Source of the DNA: JAEUIT01 sp044220875
GTDB taxonomy: Bacteria > Planctomycetota > Phycisphaerae > Phycisphaerales > SM1A02
DNA: 64,000 nucleotides
Assembly: GCA_044220875.1 (NCBI GenBank)
Contig: JBGAQH010000003.1
Coordinates: 1 to 64,000 of the forward strand
Direction of reading: 5' to 3'
Under the pieces are notes generated by a model. That model was not told the origin of the DNA. It saw only the letters and a program-made list of their open reading frames with translations, and ran no database searches. Both the position numbers and the translations under genes were made by a program. Positions 40,764 to 49,755 of the stretch are shown here, piece after piece (the stretch's first letter is position 1; every line of letters starts with the position of its first letter).

Positions 40764-42278
40764 TCACCCGATTCGCTCGGCCAGCCAGCCGCGGACCTGG
40801 TCGATCGCGATCCGTTCCTGGGCCTGCGTGTCGCGGTGGCGCACGGTGACGGTGTTGGCGGTGAGCGTCTCGCCGTCGATCGTGAAGCAGTAGGGGGTGC
40901 CGGCCTCGTCCATGCGGGCGTAGCGCTTGCCGATCGACTGCTTCTCGTCCATGTCGATCGTCCAGGTCTTCCGCAAGTCGCGCCAGAGGCGTTCGGCGAC
41001 CTCGGGCATGCCGTCCTTGTTGACGAGCGGGAAGATGCCGGCCTTGGTCGGGGCGAGGCGGGGGTTGAACTTCATGAAGACCTTGCTCGCCCGGCTCTCG
41101 TCGGGGGTATAGGCCTCGCAGAGGAGGGCGAGCGTGCCGCGGTCGGCGCCGGCCGAGGGTTCGATGACGTGCGGGAAGTACCGCTCGTTCTTCTCCTGGT
41201 CGAAGTACTTCATCTTGTCGCCCTTGCCGCAGTGGGTCGCGTGGGCCTTGAGGTCGAAGTCGGCGCGGTGGGCGACCCCCTCGAGCTCGCCGAAGCCGGG
41301 GTCGGTGAAGGGGAACTTGTATTCGATGTCGCTCGTGCCGGCCCCTTCCTTCGCGTAGTGGGCGAGCTCGTCGCGGTCATGCTCGCGGAGCTGGAGGTTC
41401 GAGCTGGTGAGGCCGATCGATTGCCACCAGTTGAAGCGGTAGTCGCGCCAGAAGGCGTACCACTCGTTGGCGGTCTCGGGCTTGATGAAGAACTCGATCT
41501 CCATCTGCTCGAACTCGCGGCTGCGGAAGGTGAAGTTCCGCGGCGTGACCTCGTTGCGGAAGGCCTTGCCGATCTGGGCGATGCCGAAGGGGACCTTCAC
41601 GCGGCTGGTGTCGATGACGTTCCAGAAGTTCGTGAAGATGCCCTGGGCCGTCTCCGGGCGGAGATAGGCCTTCGAGTTCTCGTCGCGGACCGCACCGCAG
41701 TGGGTCTCGAACATGAGGTTGAACATGCGCGGTTCGGTGAGCGTCCCGACCTCCTTCGCATGCGGACCCATCGCCCGGGCCCGATCGTCGGCGGTGAGGG
41801 TCGTGAAACTCCGCCGCAGGTGACGTGCGGGGTCGAGCGACTCTCGCTTCTCGTAGCGGATGAGGGCCTTCGCCGCCCGCTCCATCTGTTCCTCGTCGCC
41901 GTCGACGTAGACATAGAGCCGCGCCCCGGGCTCGTTCGCACCGAGGGCGACCAGGTGGTCGGCGCGGTAGCGCTCCTTCGATTCGCGGCAGTCGACCATC
42001 GGATCGTTGAATCCGCCGACGTGGCCGCTGGCGACCCAGGTCTTCGGGTTCATGATGATCGTGCAGTCGAGGCCGACCATGTCGATCGGGTTGCCGTCCG
42101 GCCCGATGAGTTCGCGATGGACGATGTCGTTCCACCAGGCGTTCTTCAGGTTCCGCTTGAGCTCGGCGCCGAGCGGGCCGTAATCCCAGAAGCCGTTGAT
42201 GCCGCCGTAGATCTCGGAGCTCTGGAAGATGAAGCCGCGGCGGCGGCAGAGGGAAACGATGTCGTCCATTCGGCTCAT
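40764..42278 (-). CDS. glyS: Glycyl-tRNA synthetase (alpha2 type)
   Basis: 504 residues. Class II synthetase of the dimeric, eukaryote-like type: IVSLCRRRGFIFQSSEIYGGINGFWDYGPLG start, motif 1 near GNPIDMVGLD, motif 2 FRNEVTPRNFTFRSREFEQMEIEFF, motif 3 GADRGTLALLCEAYTPDE, and a C-terminal anticodon-binding domain from about 390 (RLAPTKAGIFPLVNKDGM). Attaches glycine to tRNA-Gly. Start could also be the second Met (residue 4). A zinc-free insertion between motifs 1 and 2 includes a charged segment typical for this group. A stand-alone housekeeping gene. Confidence 0.95.
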   Translation of the reverse strand: MSRMDDIVSLCRRRGFIFQSSEIYGGINGFWDYGPLGAELKRNLKNAWWNDIVHRELIGPDGNPIDMVGLDCTIIMNPKTWVASGHVGGFNDPMVDCRESKERYRADHLVALGANEPGARLYVYVDGDEEQMERAAKALIRYEKRESLDPARHLRRSFTTLTADDRARAMGPHAKEVGTLTEPRMFNLMFETHCGAVRDENSKAYLRPETAQGIFTNFWNVIDTSRVKVPFGIAQIGKAFRNEVTPRNFTFRSREFEQMEIEFFIKPETANEWYAFWRDYRFNWWQSIGLTSSNLQLREHDRDELAHYAKEGAGTSDIEYKFPFTDPGFGELEGVAHRADFDLKAHATHCGKGDKMKYFDQEKNERYFPHVIEPSAGADRGTLALLCEAYTPDESRASKVFMKFNPRLAPTKAGIFPLVNKDGMPEVAERLWRDLRKTWTIDMDEKQSIGKRYARMDEAGTPYCFTIDGETLTANTVTVRHRDTQAQERIAIDQVRGWLAERIG

Positions 42279-42373
42279 GGTGGGACCCGGCGTTGGGTGG
42301 CGGCGCCGTGCGAGGGTGATCGCGCGGCGTGAAGAGCGGAGATGGTACCGTTCCCGCGAACGGAGGTCATGAC

Positions 42374-43060
42374 ATGCGCTTCGACGGACTCGACTGCGTG
42401 GTGACGGGCGGAACCGGGGCGCTCGGAACGGCCGTCGCGGCGCGGCTGCTTGCGGAGGGTGCCCGCGTCGTCGTGCCGTGGATCCTCGAGTCGGAACTGG
42501 AGCGCTTCCCCCTTCGCTCGAAGGTGACGCTGGCCAGGGTCGACCTCGGTCGCGAGGCGGAGGTCGAGGAGTTCTATCGGTCCCTGCCCGGGCTCTGGGC
42601 GTCGATCCACGTCGCGGGCGGATTCGCGATGGCCGGCATCGTCGACACCTCCGGAGACGAGTTCGAGCGCCTCCTGCGGCTCAACGCGACGACCGCGTTC
42701 CTCTGCTGCCGCGAGGCGGTCCGCAGGATGCGCCGCGACCGCCGCGCGGGGCGCATCGTGAACGTCGCCGCCCGTCCCGCGCTGCGCCCCGCGGGCGGCA
42801 TGGTCGCGTACGGCGTGAGCAAGGCCGCGGTGGCGGCGCTGACCGAAGCGTTAGCCGACGAGCTGCGCGCCGAGGGCATCCTCGTGAACGCCGTCGTGCC
42901 GTCGATCATGGACACGCCGGCGAATCGGGCCGCGATGCCCGGCGCCGACCACGCATCGTGGCCGAAGGTGGAGGAGGTCGCTGAGGCGATCGCCTTCCTC
43001 GCGTCGCCGGCCAACGCGCTGACCTCGGGCGCGCTCCTGCCGGTCTACGGTCGGGCCTGA
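42374..43060 (+). CDS. Short-chain dehydrogenase/reductase
   Basis: 228 residues from ATG at 42374 with GGAGG at 42362-42366. Cofactor loop CVVTGGTGALGTAVA, NAG-like LRLNATTAFLCCREA, catalytic Tyr-x-x-x-Lys in YGVSKAAVAALTEALADELR and the preceding VNVAARPALRPAGG, where the usual catalytic Ser (normally S-S-x-A) is replaced by an Ala-Ala-Arg context. SDRs reduce or oxidise sugars, fatty acyl or other small molecules; no specific substrate can be inferred. An 11-mer repeat copy lies in the helix after the active site. Confidence 0.83.
   Translation: MRFDGLDCVVTGGTGALGTAVAARLLAEGARVVVPWILESELERFPLRSKVTLARVDLGREAEVEEFYRSLPGLWASIHVAGGFAMAGIVDTSGDEFERLLRLNATTAFLCCREAVRRMRRDRRAGRIVNVAARPALRPAGGMVAYGVSKAAVAALTEALADELRAEGILVNAVVPSIMDTPANRAAMPGADHASWPKVEEVAEAIAFLASPANALTSGALLPVYGRA
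42844..42854 (+). repeat. Dispersed 11-mer CGAAGCGTTAG, copy f (coding)
   Basis: Exact copy in the SDR gene, read as T-E-A-L-A with a TTA leucine codon. Confidence 0.7.
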
Positions 43061-43183
43061 TCGGGCGCGAGCCATCGCCGCACGGTCAACGCGGGAGACA
43101 CGGGCGACGCGGGAGATCGGGGCGCTTCCTGTAGGATGGGGGAGCACGGTTGGCCACGTCCCCCTCAGCGAGCAGGTCCCGCG

Positions 43184-45814
43184 ATGGCAAGCAGCAAGCG
43201 ACAACGGCGGAAGACGAAGCGCGACACCAAGCCATCCCGGACCGAGGCTTCCCGCCGGAAGGATGGCGCGTCGAGGAAGCCGGCCGGAGGGCGGTCGGCG
43301 AAGCCCGCACGACGACCGGCCGCGGAGCCCGCGGCGAAGGCCGCGACGAAGCGTGCGGGCGGCGGCCGTCAGGCCCGTCGCGCCGCGCGACAGGTGGACG
43401 CCGTCATCGACGCGGTCGTCCATTCCGACGCGCTTGAGCCGCAGCCGACCTTCGAGTCGCTGACCCAGGCGAATCGCTCCTTCGTCCTCCTCGACGAGGG
43501 CTTCTCGACGGCGCGCGGCGACGAGCGCATCGACGCCGTGGCGCTTGCCCGGCTGCGGGCCCACATCCTGCTCATGCGGCATGGCCGCTTCGCCGCGGGC
43601 GGCGACTTCGCGTCGATGCCCGAGGACGCCGAGTCGCTGGTGCGCGAGCACCTGCGGGCCTGGATCGCCTCGTTGCGCGGCCAGGAGATCGCCCGCGTGG
43701 TCCTCTGCGCCCACGACATCTTCGCCGCCGAGGAGGACATCCTCCGCCTCGCCCGCCACCAGGCCGGCTGGTGGCTCGCCAACGGCGTCTATCCGATCCA
43801 CGTGATCTGGGAGAGCGGCTTCGAGGAGACGTTGATCCAACTGTTAGACGCCGCCCGCGACCGGGCCCTGGGGACCGAGTCGAGCATCGAGGGGGGCGTC
43901 GATCCGGTGCTCGAGGGCGCGGTGCGCGTCCTCGGCGGGCCGACGCTGTGGGGCGGCGCGAAGCGCGGGGCCGAACGGGCCTTCGACGCCGACGGCGCCG
44001 GCAGGCGGCTGCTGACCCTCCTTCGCGAGGAGATCGAGCAGTCGAAGCGGCCGGTCGAGATCCACCTCGTCGGCTACGGCGCCGGCTCCGGCTTCCAGTC
44101 CCAGGTCGTGCGCTCGATGGCCGCGACGCGCGTCTCGCCGGCGCGGACGCTGGCCCTGCTGGCCCCGACGCTGTCGGTGCCGGAGTTTCGGGCCACGGTC
44201 GCTCCCTTCACCGGATTCGCGGTGCGTCGCATCGCCCTCTTCACGCTGGCCCGCGACCTCGAGCGGGCCGACCGCTGCGGGCCCTACCGGAAGTCGGTCC
44301 TCTCGCTCCTCCGCGGGGCGCTCGAGGAGGAGCCGGGCACCGAGATCCTCGGACTCGAGGAGAGCCTGCGCCGCAGTCCCGACGTCGCCCGCCTCTTCGG
44401 CCTCGCCGGGGTGACCGGCGCACCGGGCGAGGCGCTCTTCGCGGGCATCGCCCCGGGCATCACCGACGCGACGTCGCGCGGCGGATTCGAGGACGACGTC
44501 GCGACGATGAACAGCGTCCTGCGCCGCGTGCTCGACCAGCCGCTCGGCGGGATCATCGCCTACCAGAGCCTCGGAGGCCGCACGGGTCAGGGCTTTGAGC
44601 GCCGCCTCGAGAGCGAACTCGAGCGCCGCGGCATCGACTGGGCGTGGATGCGGGCCCGTCTCCTCGAGCCCGCGAAGGCAGCGCCGGCCGAGGCGACGGA
44701 GGCAAGCAGCCATAACGCTTCGCTCATGTCCCCCGCGGAGGACGTCGTGATTCCCGTGAGCGAGGCGACCGACTCGGGGCTTCCCGTCGAGGAGGCGATC
44801 GAGGCGACGGCCGAGCCCGCTGAGGAGACCAACGGGGCGCCGTCGACGATCGTCGACGTGGTCTTGCCGGCGCCGCCGGTGAGCTCGGGCGAGATCGCCC
44901 ACGTGCTGCGGGCCGCGTCGCCCAACGGGCGGCGCCACGCCCTCTGCATCGGCATCGACCGCTATGTCGGGCGCCCGCTGAACGGCGCCACCGCCGACGC
45001 TCTGCTGTGGAACGAGACGTTCGCACGACTCGGCTTCGTCACCCGCGAGCCGCTGCTGGACGCCCAGGCCACGCGGGCCGAGATCCTCGGCAACGTGCGG
45101 TCGCTGCTCGGCGAGGCCCGTGACGGCGACACCGTCGCGGTGCACTTCTCAGGCTACGGAGCGACCGTGCGCGACGCGTGGGAGGAGGAGGGGGCAAGCG
45201 CGTCGGCGATGAGCTTCGAGGCCCTCGTGCCGTTCGACGTCGACGCCGGGGCCTTCGTCCTCGGCGGCGATCTCGCCGAGCTCCTCCGCGACGCCTCGGA
45301 GGGCGTGCACGTCGCATTCTTCCTCGACTGTTCCTTCACCGACGGGACCAGCCGCATCTACTCGAGCCATCTTGGCGGCGAGGTCGCCGCCGCGGCGAGT
45401 GACGGCGATCGCGACACCGACATCGAGCCGCTCCGCCGGACCTACCCGGTCAGCGAGGCGGTCGGCGCGAAGCACGTCGCGCTGCGGCGGCGCATCGGCC
45501 AGCTCCTGCGGCCCGGCGCCGGCTGGGACAGCGTGCGCGAGGGGGCGTCGGCCCTCTTCTTCCTCGCCTCGGCGGCCGACGGCAGCGCGTGGGAGCGCGA
45601 CGGCTACGGCGCGTTCTCGCTGGCGGCGACGCGCGTGCTCCGCACCTCGCGGGCCGCGGGCCGCGTCGCCTCGCTCACGAACGCGTCCTTCCTCGACGCG
45701 GTGCGCGACGTCATCGACGGCAACGCCCAACGTCCGGAGCTCCACTGCCTCGGTGCGGTCCGCCATTCGGAGCTCTTCGCCAGCGCGGTCGAGCAGGTCT
45801 CGGTCACCCGCTGA
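43184..45814 (+). CDS. Alpha/beta-hydrolase-like plus caspase-like fusion, both with altered catalytic residues
   Basis: 876 residues from ATG at 43184. The first 70 residues are Lys/Arg/Ala-rich and disordered. Residues 165-450 look like an alpha/beta hydrolase family that normally has HGGL, GHSAG and THGGF motifs; here they read CAHDIF (176-180), GYGAGS (297-302) and SRGGFEDD (431-438), so Ser and His of the triad appear lost. Residues 450-570 are an acidic linker. Residues 583-800 are caspase-like (RRHALCIGIDRY, VAVHFSGYGA, FFLDCSFTDG). The Cys at 716 is kept, but the catalytic His of the usual SGHG is Tyr658. The protein may act as a binding scaffold or non-peptidase effector. Family patterns are from memory. 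Confidence 0.65.
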   Translation: MASSKRQRRKTKRDTKPSRTEASRRKDGASRKPAGGRSAKPARRPAAEPAAKAATKRAGGGRQARRAARQVDAVIDAVVHSDALEPQPTFESLTQANRSFVLLDEGFSTARGDERIDAVALARLRAHILLMRHGRFAAGGDFASMPEDAESLVREHLRAWIASLRGQEIARVVLCAHDIFAAEEDILRLARHQAGWWLANGVYPIHVIWESGFEETLIQLLDAARDRALGTESSIEGGVDPVLEGAVRVLGGPTLWGGAKRGAERAFDADGAGRRLLTLLREEIEQSKRPVEIHLVGYGAGSGFQSQVVRSMAATRVSPARTLALLAPTLSVPEFRATVAPFTGFAVRRIALFTLARDLERADRCGPYRKSVLSLLRGALEEEPGTEILGLEESLRRSPDVARLFGLAGVTGAPGEALFAGIAPGITDATSRGGFEDDVATMNSVLRRVLDQPLGGIIAYQSLGGRTGQGFERRLESELERRGIDWAWMRARLLEPAKAAPAEATEASSHNASLMSPAEDVVIPVSEATDSGLPVEEAIEATAEPAEETNGAPSTIVDVVLPAPPVSSGEIAHVLRAASPNGRRHALCIGIDRYVGRPLNGATADALLWNETFARLGFVTREPLLDAQATRAEILGNVRSLLGEARDGDTVAVHFSGYGATVRDAWEEEGASASAMSFEALVPFDVDAGAFVLGGDLAELLRDASEGVHVAFFLDCSFTDGTSRIYSSHLGGEVAAAASDGDRDTDIEPLRRTYPVSEAVGAKHVALRRRIGQLLRPGAGWDSVREGASALFFLASAADGSAWERDGYGAFSLAATRVLRTSRAAGRVASLTNASFLDAVRDVIDGNAQRPELHCLGAVRHSELFASAVEQVSVTR
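44712..44721 (-). repeat. Dispersed 11-mer, near copy (10 of 11)
   Basis: TAACGCTTCG inside the caspase fusion gene, followed by CTCATG as in copy b. The preceding base is A instead of C, so the last G of the 11-mer is missing. Confidence 0.5.
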
Positions 45815-45832
45815 GCGAGCGGACGGCCTCGC

Positions 45833-46432
45833 TCACCGCTGGTCGGGCTTCTGGCTCAGCAGCGTGAAGAACTCGGCGCGGGCCGCCTGATTCGTCAGGA
45901 AGATGCCGTGCAGCTTGCTGGTCGTGGTGATCGCCGAGGGCTGCCGCACGCCGCGGTAGCACATGCAGAAGTGCCGGCACTGGAGCACCACCGCGACGCC
46001 GTGGGGCTGAAGGGCCTTCCAGACGGCGTTGGCGATCTGGGCGGTGAGCTTCTCCTGCACCTGGAGGCGCTTCGAGTAGATGTCGACGACCCGCACCAGC
46101 TTCGACAGGCCCGTGACCTTGCCGTTGGGGATGTAGCCGACGTGGGCCTTGCCGACGAAGGGCACCATGTGGTGCTCGCAGTGGCTGTGGATCTCGATGT
46201 CCTGGAGGAGCACCAGCTCGTCGTAGCCCTCGATCTCGGTGAAGGTCCGCGCCAGCGGCTCGAGCGGGTCCTCTCGATAGCCCCAAAAGTGCTCGTTCCA
46301 GGCCTTCACCACGCGCTTCGGCGTGTCCCGGAGTCCCTCGCGATTCGGGTCCTCGCCGATGTAGCGGAGGATCGCCTTCACGTGCTCCATCGCCTCGAGC
46401 GACTTCGGGTCGTTCATGTCGGGCTCGGTCAT
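45833..46432 (-). CDS. folE: GTP cyclohydrolase I
   Basis: 199 residues from ATG at 46432 (Met5 also possible). Type I signatures: GLRDTPKRVVKAW, HSHCEHHMVPFVGKAHVGYIP with zinc-binding Cys and the His of CEHH, TGLSKLVRVVDIYSKRLQVQEKLTAQIA, and the second zinc Cys in QCRHFCMCYRGVRQPSA followed by TTTSKLHG. Converts GTP to 7,8-dihydroneopterin triphosphate, first step of folate (and possibly queuosine) synthesis. Converges on the caspase-fusion gene 18 bp away and diverges from a kinase gene 38 bp away. Another folate gene, folD, lies 12 kb further on. Confidence 0.95.
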   Translation of the reverse strand: MTEPDMNDPKSLEAMEHVKAILRYIGEDPNREGLRDTPKRVVKAWNEHFWGYREDPLEPLARTFTEIEGYDELVLLQDIEIHSHCEHHMVPFVGKAHVGYIPNGKVTGLSKLVRVVDIYSKRLQVQEKLTAQIANAVWKALQPHGVAVVLQCRHFCMCYRGVRQPSAITTTSKLHGIFLTNQAARAEFFTLLSQKPDQR

Positions 46433-46470
46433 GGCGGGAGTGTAGGGGATCCGGTCGGTACCATGGCCTC

Positions 46471-48852
46471 GTGCAGCCCGATCCGACCGCCACTTCCGCA
46501 CCGGAAAGCCGCGACGACGATCAGACGCATCGCGGCAGCGCGTCCGCAGCACGGGCCGCCGCCCTGCGATCTCCGGGCGATATGGTCGGACCCTACCGAC
46601 TCGAGCGGACGCTCGGTCGCGGCGGTTTCGGCGAGGTATGGCTCGCGGTGCACGACGGCCTGCGCCGCCAAGCCGCGATCAAGCTGCTGCGCCCCGATCG
46701 ACTCGGCGACCGGTCGCTGCGCCGCTTCGAGGTCGAGCGCGAGAGCCTGCGCCTCCTCGCCCATCCCAACGTCGCGAAGATCTACGAGGCGGGCACCGCG
46801 CCGGACACGACGCCCTTCCTCGCGATGGAGTTCATCGAGGGAGTGCCGATCACGCAGTACTGCGATCGCATGCGGATGACGATCGAGGATCGCCTGCGGC
46901 TGATGGCGACCGTCTGCGACGCGATGCACTACGTCCACCTGCAGGGGATCATCCATCGCGACCTGAGCCCGGACAACGTGCTCGTCGCGCTCTCCGGTCC
47001 CGACGAGGGACAGCCGAAGATCATCGACTTCGGCATCGCCCGCTCCGCGACGCCCTTCCTGCGCCTGAGCGAGGCGACCGTCGGCGAGGGCCTTGGCCAC
47101 GTCGTCGGCAAGCTCATGTACATGAGTCCCGAGCAGGCCGAGGCGGGGCCAGAGGGGGTCGACGCACGCACCGACGTCTATGCGCTGGGCGTGATCCTGT
47201 ACGAGGTCATGGCCGGCGTCCTGCCGCTCGACGACGAGAAGCTCCGGGCGAGTCCGCTCTCGCAGGCGGTGCGGTCGATGCTTGAGACGACCCGCACCGC
47301 GCCGGGCGTCCGCCTTCGCGCGCTCGACGACGAGCGCCGGCGGGCCATCGCCGACGCCCGCCGCGAGAGCGACGGCGAGACGGTCGCGCGGCGCCTCGAC
47401 GGCCGCGTGCGCTTCCTCCCGCTCACCGCGATGCACATCGATCGCTCGCGGCGATTCGCGTCCGCCTCGGCGATGGCCGAGGACATCCGCAACTGGCTCG
47501 AGGGGCGCGATTACGTGCAGGCCGCTGAGGATCCCTGGTGGGACCGTTCGCTCCGCCACGTCGCGCGCCATCGACTCCTGTGGGGGGCGATCGCGACGGC
47601 GCTCGTCGCCCTCGCCGCGGGCGTGGTGGGAACCTCGATCGGGCTGCGCGAGGCACGCCGCAATGCGGCCATCGCCGAGGACCGCCTCGCCCTCTCGGAG
47701 TCGGTGATCGCCTATCTCACCGACGACCTCTTCGGCGCCGACGAGCAGTCCGCCGCGCCGGGCGACACGACGGTCGAGGAGCTGCTCGCGTCGGCGCCGG
47801 CCCGCATCGACCGCCGATTCGCCGAGCGTCCCGCGGTGCGGGCGCGATTGCTCGGGGCGCTCGGCGCGTGGGCGATCCAGACCGGCCAGCGCGAGCACGC
47901 CGACGAGGTGCTCGCCCAGGCCCGCGCCGCGGTCGAGGCGGCCGGCGGCGACCGCGCGGAGCTCGCCCGCATCGACCTGCAACGGAGCGAGGCCCTCTGG
48001 CGACTCGGCCGGGCCGACGAGGCGGAGACCCTCGCCACGTCCGCAGTCGACGCGTTCGGCGCGGCTCGCGGGCCGGACGACCCGGTCACGCTCGCGGCGC
48101 GCAACCAGCTCGCCAACGCGATCAAGCACGCCGGACGGCCGCAGGACGCAGAACCGCTCTATCGGGCGATCCTCGCCGACAGGACGCGCGTGCTCTCGGC
48201 CACGCACGTCGACACGCTCATCACCGAGCACAACCTCGCCCTCGCGATCTTCATGCAGGCCAAGTCGGCGACGGATCCGGCGGTGAGGTCGACTCGGCTC
48301 GCCGAGGCCCTCGCGATGGAGACGTCGAACTGGGAGCGGACGAAGAAGGTCCTCGGCGCGGCCCACGAGCAGTCGCTCGCCTCGGGTTCGGAAGTCGCGG
48401 CGATGCTGCAGACCGCCGATCGCCTCGCCGACGCGGAGCGGGTCTACGCCGAGATCGTGCCCCTCATGCGCGAGCGGCTCGGCGGAGGTCACTGGCGCAC
48501 GCGGACGACGCTGGCCAACCACGGGCGGCTGCTGCTCAAGCTCGGCGACCTCGAGCGGGCCGCACCCGAGCTCGACGCCGCGCTGGCGTCGTTCAAGTCG
48601 CGTCTCGGGCCCGTGTCGGGCGACACCGCGGTGATCGCGTCGTGGCTCGCCGAGGCCTACGAGCGGCGAGGCGAGGCCAGCCGCGCGGAGGCGACGCTCG
48701 TCGAACTCTACGAGAGCATGATTGCCGCTCCGCCGGGTTCCGAGCGCGACCGCCTCGCGGCGCAGCAGGCCCAGCGCGTCGCGGAGTTCCTCGAGCGCTC
48801 GGGCGATGCCGCCCGCGCGGCGTCGTGGCGGTCGAAGGCCCACGCGCCGTGA
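46471..48852 (+). CDS. Ser/Thr protein kinase with C-terminal TPR-like repeats
   Basis: 793 residues, GTG start at 46471. Kinase domain at about 40-330: GRGGFGEVWLAVHD, AAIKLLRP, HRDLSPDNVLV, IIDFGIARSA, YMSPEQAEAG, TDVYALGVILYEVMAG. HRDLSPDN replaces the usual HRDLKPxN, a change common in planctomycete kinases. A membrane helix follows at about 365-388 (LLWGAIATALVALAAGVVGTS). From 430 the protein consists of helical repeats of TPR type (LGALGAWAIQTGQREHADEV, ARNQLANAIKHAGRPQDAEP, LANHGRLLLKLGDLERAAPE), probably outside the cytoplasm. Stimulus and targets unknown. Confidence 0.88.
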   Translation: MQPDPTATSAPESRDDDQTHRGSASAARAAALRSPGDMVGPYRLERTLGRGGFGEVWLAVHDGLRRQAAIKLLRPDRLGDRSLRRFEVERESLRLLAHPNVAKIYEAGTAPDTTPFLAMEFIEGVPITQYCDRMRMTIEDRLRLMATVCDAMHYVHLQGIIHRDLSPDNVLVALSGPDEGQPKIIDFGIARSATPFLRLSEATVGEGLGHVVGKLMYMSPEQAEAGPEGVDARTDVYALGVILYEVMAGVLPLDDEKLRASPLSQAVRSMLETTRTAPGVRLRALDDERRRAIADARRESDGETVARRLDGRVRFLPLTAMHIDRSRRFASASAMAEDIRNWLEGRDYVQAAEDPWWDRSLRHVARHRLLWGAIATALVALAAGVVGTSIGLREARRNAAIAEDRLALSESVIAYLTDDLFGADEQSAAPGDTTVEELLASAPARIDRRFAERPAVRARLLGALGAWAIQTGQREHADEVLAQARAAVEAAGGDRAELARIDLQRSEALWRLGRADEAETLATSAVDAFGAARGPDDPVTLAARNQLANAIKHAGRPQDAEPLYRAILADRTRVLSATHVDTLITEHNLALAIFMQAKSATDPAVRSTRLAEALAMETSNWERTKKVLGAAHEQSLASGSEVAAMLQTADRLADAERVYAEIVPLMRERLGGGHWRTRTTLANHGRLLLKLGDLERAAPELDAALASFKSRLGPVSGDTAVIASWLAEAYERRGEASRAEATLVELYESMIAAPPGSERDRLAAQQAQRVAEFLERSGDAARAASWRSKAHAP

Positions 48853-48885
48853 GGTGCGCGTCGCCTGAGCACGCCCGTCCGACCG

Positions 48886-48925
48886 CCCGTTAGCCCCACG
48901 CTAGCCCCCCCCGTTAGCCCCACGC
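48886..48925 (-). repeat. Direct 16-bp duplication around the dockerin-protein stop
   Basis: CCCGTTAGCCCCACGC occurs at 48886-48901 and 48910-48925. The second copy contains the last codons and TAA stop of the dockerin-type gene, so the first is a duplicated piece of the gene end. Confidence 0.75.
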
Positions 48926-49657
48926 CGCGAGCAGCGTGGCCAGGTCCTCGGCGCCGGTCGTGCCGTTGCCGTTGATGTCCGCGGCGGCGGTGCCCCACGC
49001 GGCGAGCAGGATCGCGAGGTCGGCGGCGTTCACCGTGCCGTCGGTGTTCAGGTCGCTCGGGAGGTTCGTCAGCGCCGTCGTCGAGAGGCGAAGCGTCCAG
49101 TCGAGGCTCTTCGTGACGAGCGTCTGGCCCTGGGAGATCGTCACGCCGAATCCGGTGGTGATGCGATAGGTGCCGGGCGAGAGCGTGTTCGCGCCGATCG
49201 TGCCCGAGAGGGCCGTGAAGGTCACGCTCTGCTGGCCGGCGTTCCAGATCTTGTAGAAGACCGTCTGCGGAATGGTGATGGTCAGGGGATCGGACGCGAA
49301 GCTCGGATCCGTGAAGCCGATGTTGATCGTCGCGAAGCCCTGATAGCCGGCCGGCTGCGAGGCCTGGGCCATGCCGTTGAGCGTCACGAAGGTCTCGTCG
49401 CTGCTGTCGATGACGCCGCCGTCAAGCGAGATGATGCCGCTCACGAGGCCGCTGCCGGTGCTGCCGCTGCCGGTCACGGTCGTCGGCGTGACGGTGCCCG
49501 GCACGATGGCGCTGCTGTTGCCCGCGGGCGAGCTGGCGCTGCCGTTCACGAGCACCGAGCCGTCGACGATCAGGACGCCGGGAACGGTGTCGGCGCGCGC
49601 CGCGGATGCGAGCGCGGCGCAGGTGATCACGAGGGCGCTGGACGATCGAATCACCAT
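48914..49657 (-). CDS. Secreted beta-rich protein with C-terminal dockerin-type repeats
   Basis: 247 residues from ATG at 49657. Signal peptide 1-22 (ALVITCAALASAARA). The middle is Ser/Thr/Gly-rich and beta-stranded without recognised domain. The last 50 residues hold two EF-hand-like units: SDLNTDGTVNAADLAILLAAW and ADINGNGTTGAEDLATLLAAW (quoted in part), each with the calcium-binding D-x-N-x-D-G pattern, ending LLAAWG. This double dockerin-like motif terminates many exported planctomycete proteins. It may mediate calcium-dependent assembly or anchoring; function of the family is undetermined. The TAA stop lies in the CTAAC context and is duplicated just downstream. Confidence 0.78.
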   Translation of the reverse strand: MVIRSSSALVITCAALASAARADTVPGVLIVDGSVLVNGSASSPAGNSSAIVPGTVTPTTVTGSGSTGSGLVSGIISLDGGVIDSSDETFVTLNGMAQASQPAGYQGFATINIGFTDPSFASDPLTITIPQTVFYKIWNAGQQSVTFTALSGTIGANTLSPGTYRITTGFGVTISQGQTLVTKSLDWTLRLSTTALTNLPSDLNTDGTVNAADLAILLAAWGTAAADINGNGTTGAEDLATLLAAWG

Positions 49658-49755
49658 TTCTCCGCGCACGATGAGCTCCGAAAGCAGGGGTGTCCGGAAG
49701 GGCTGCCCGTGAGGGGTCGACCCGGTGTGTATATCAGAGCGACCGCCGAAACCGC

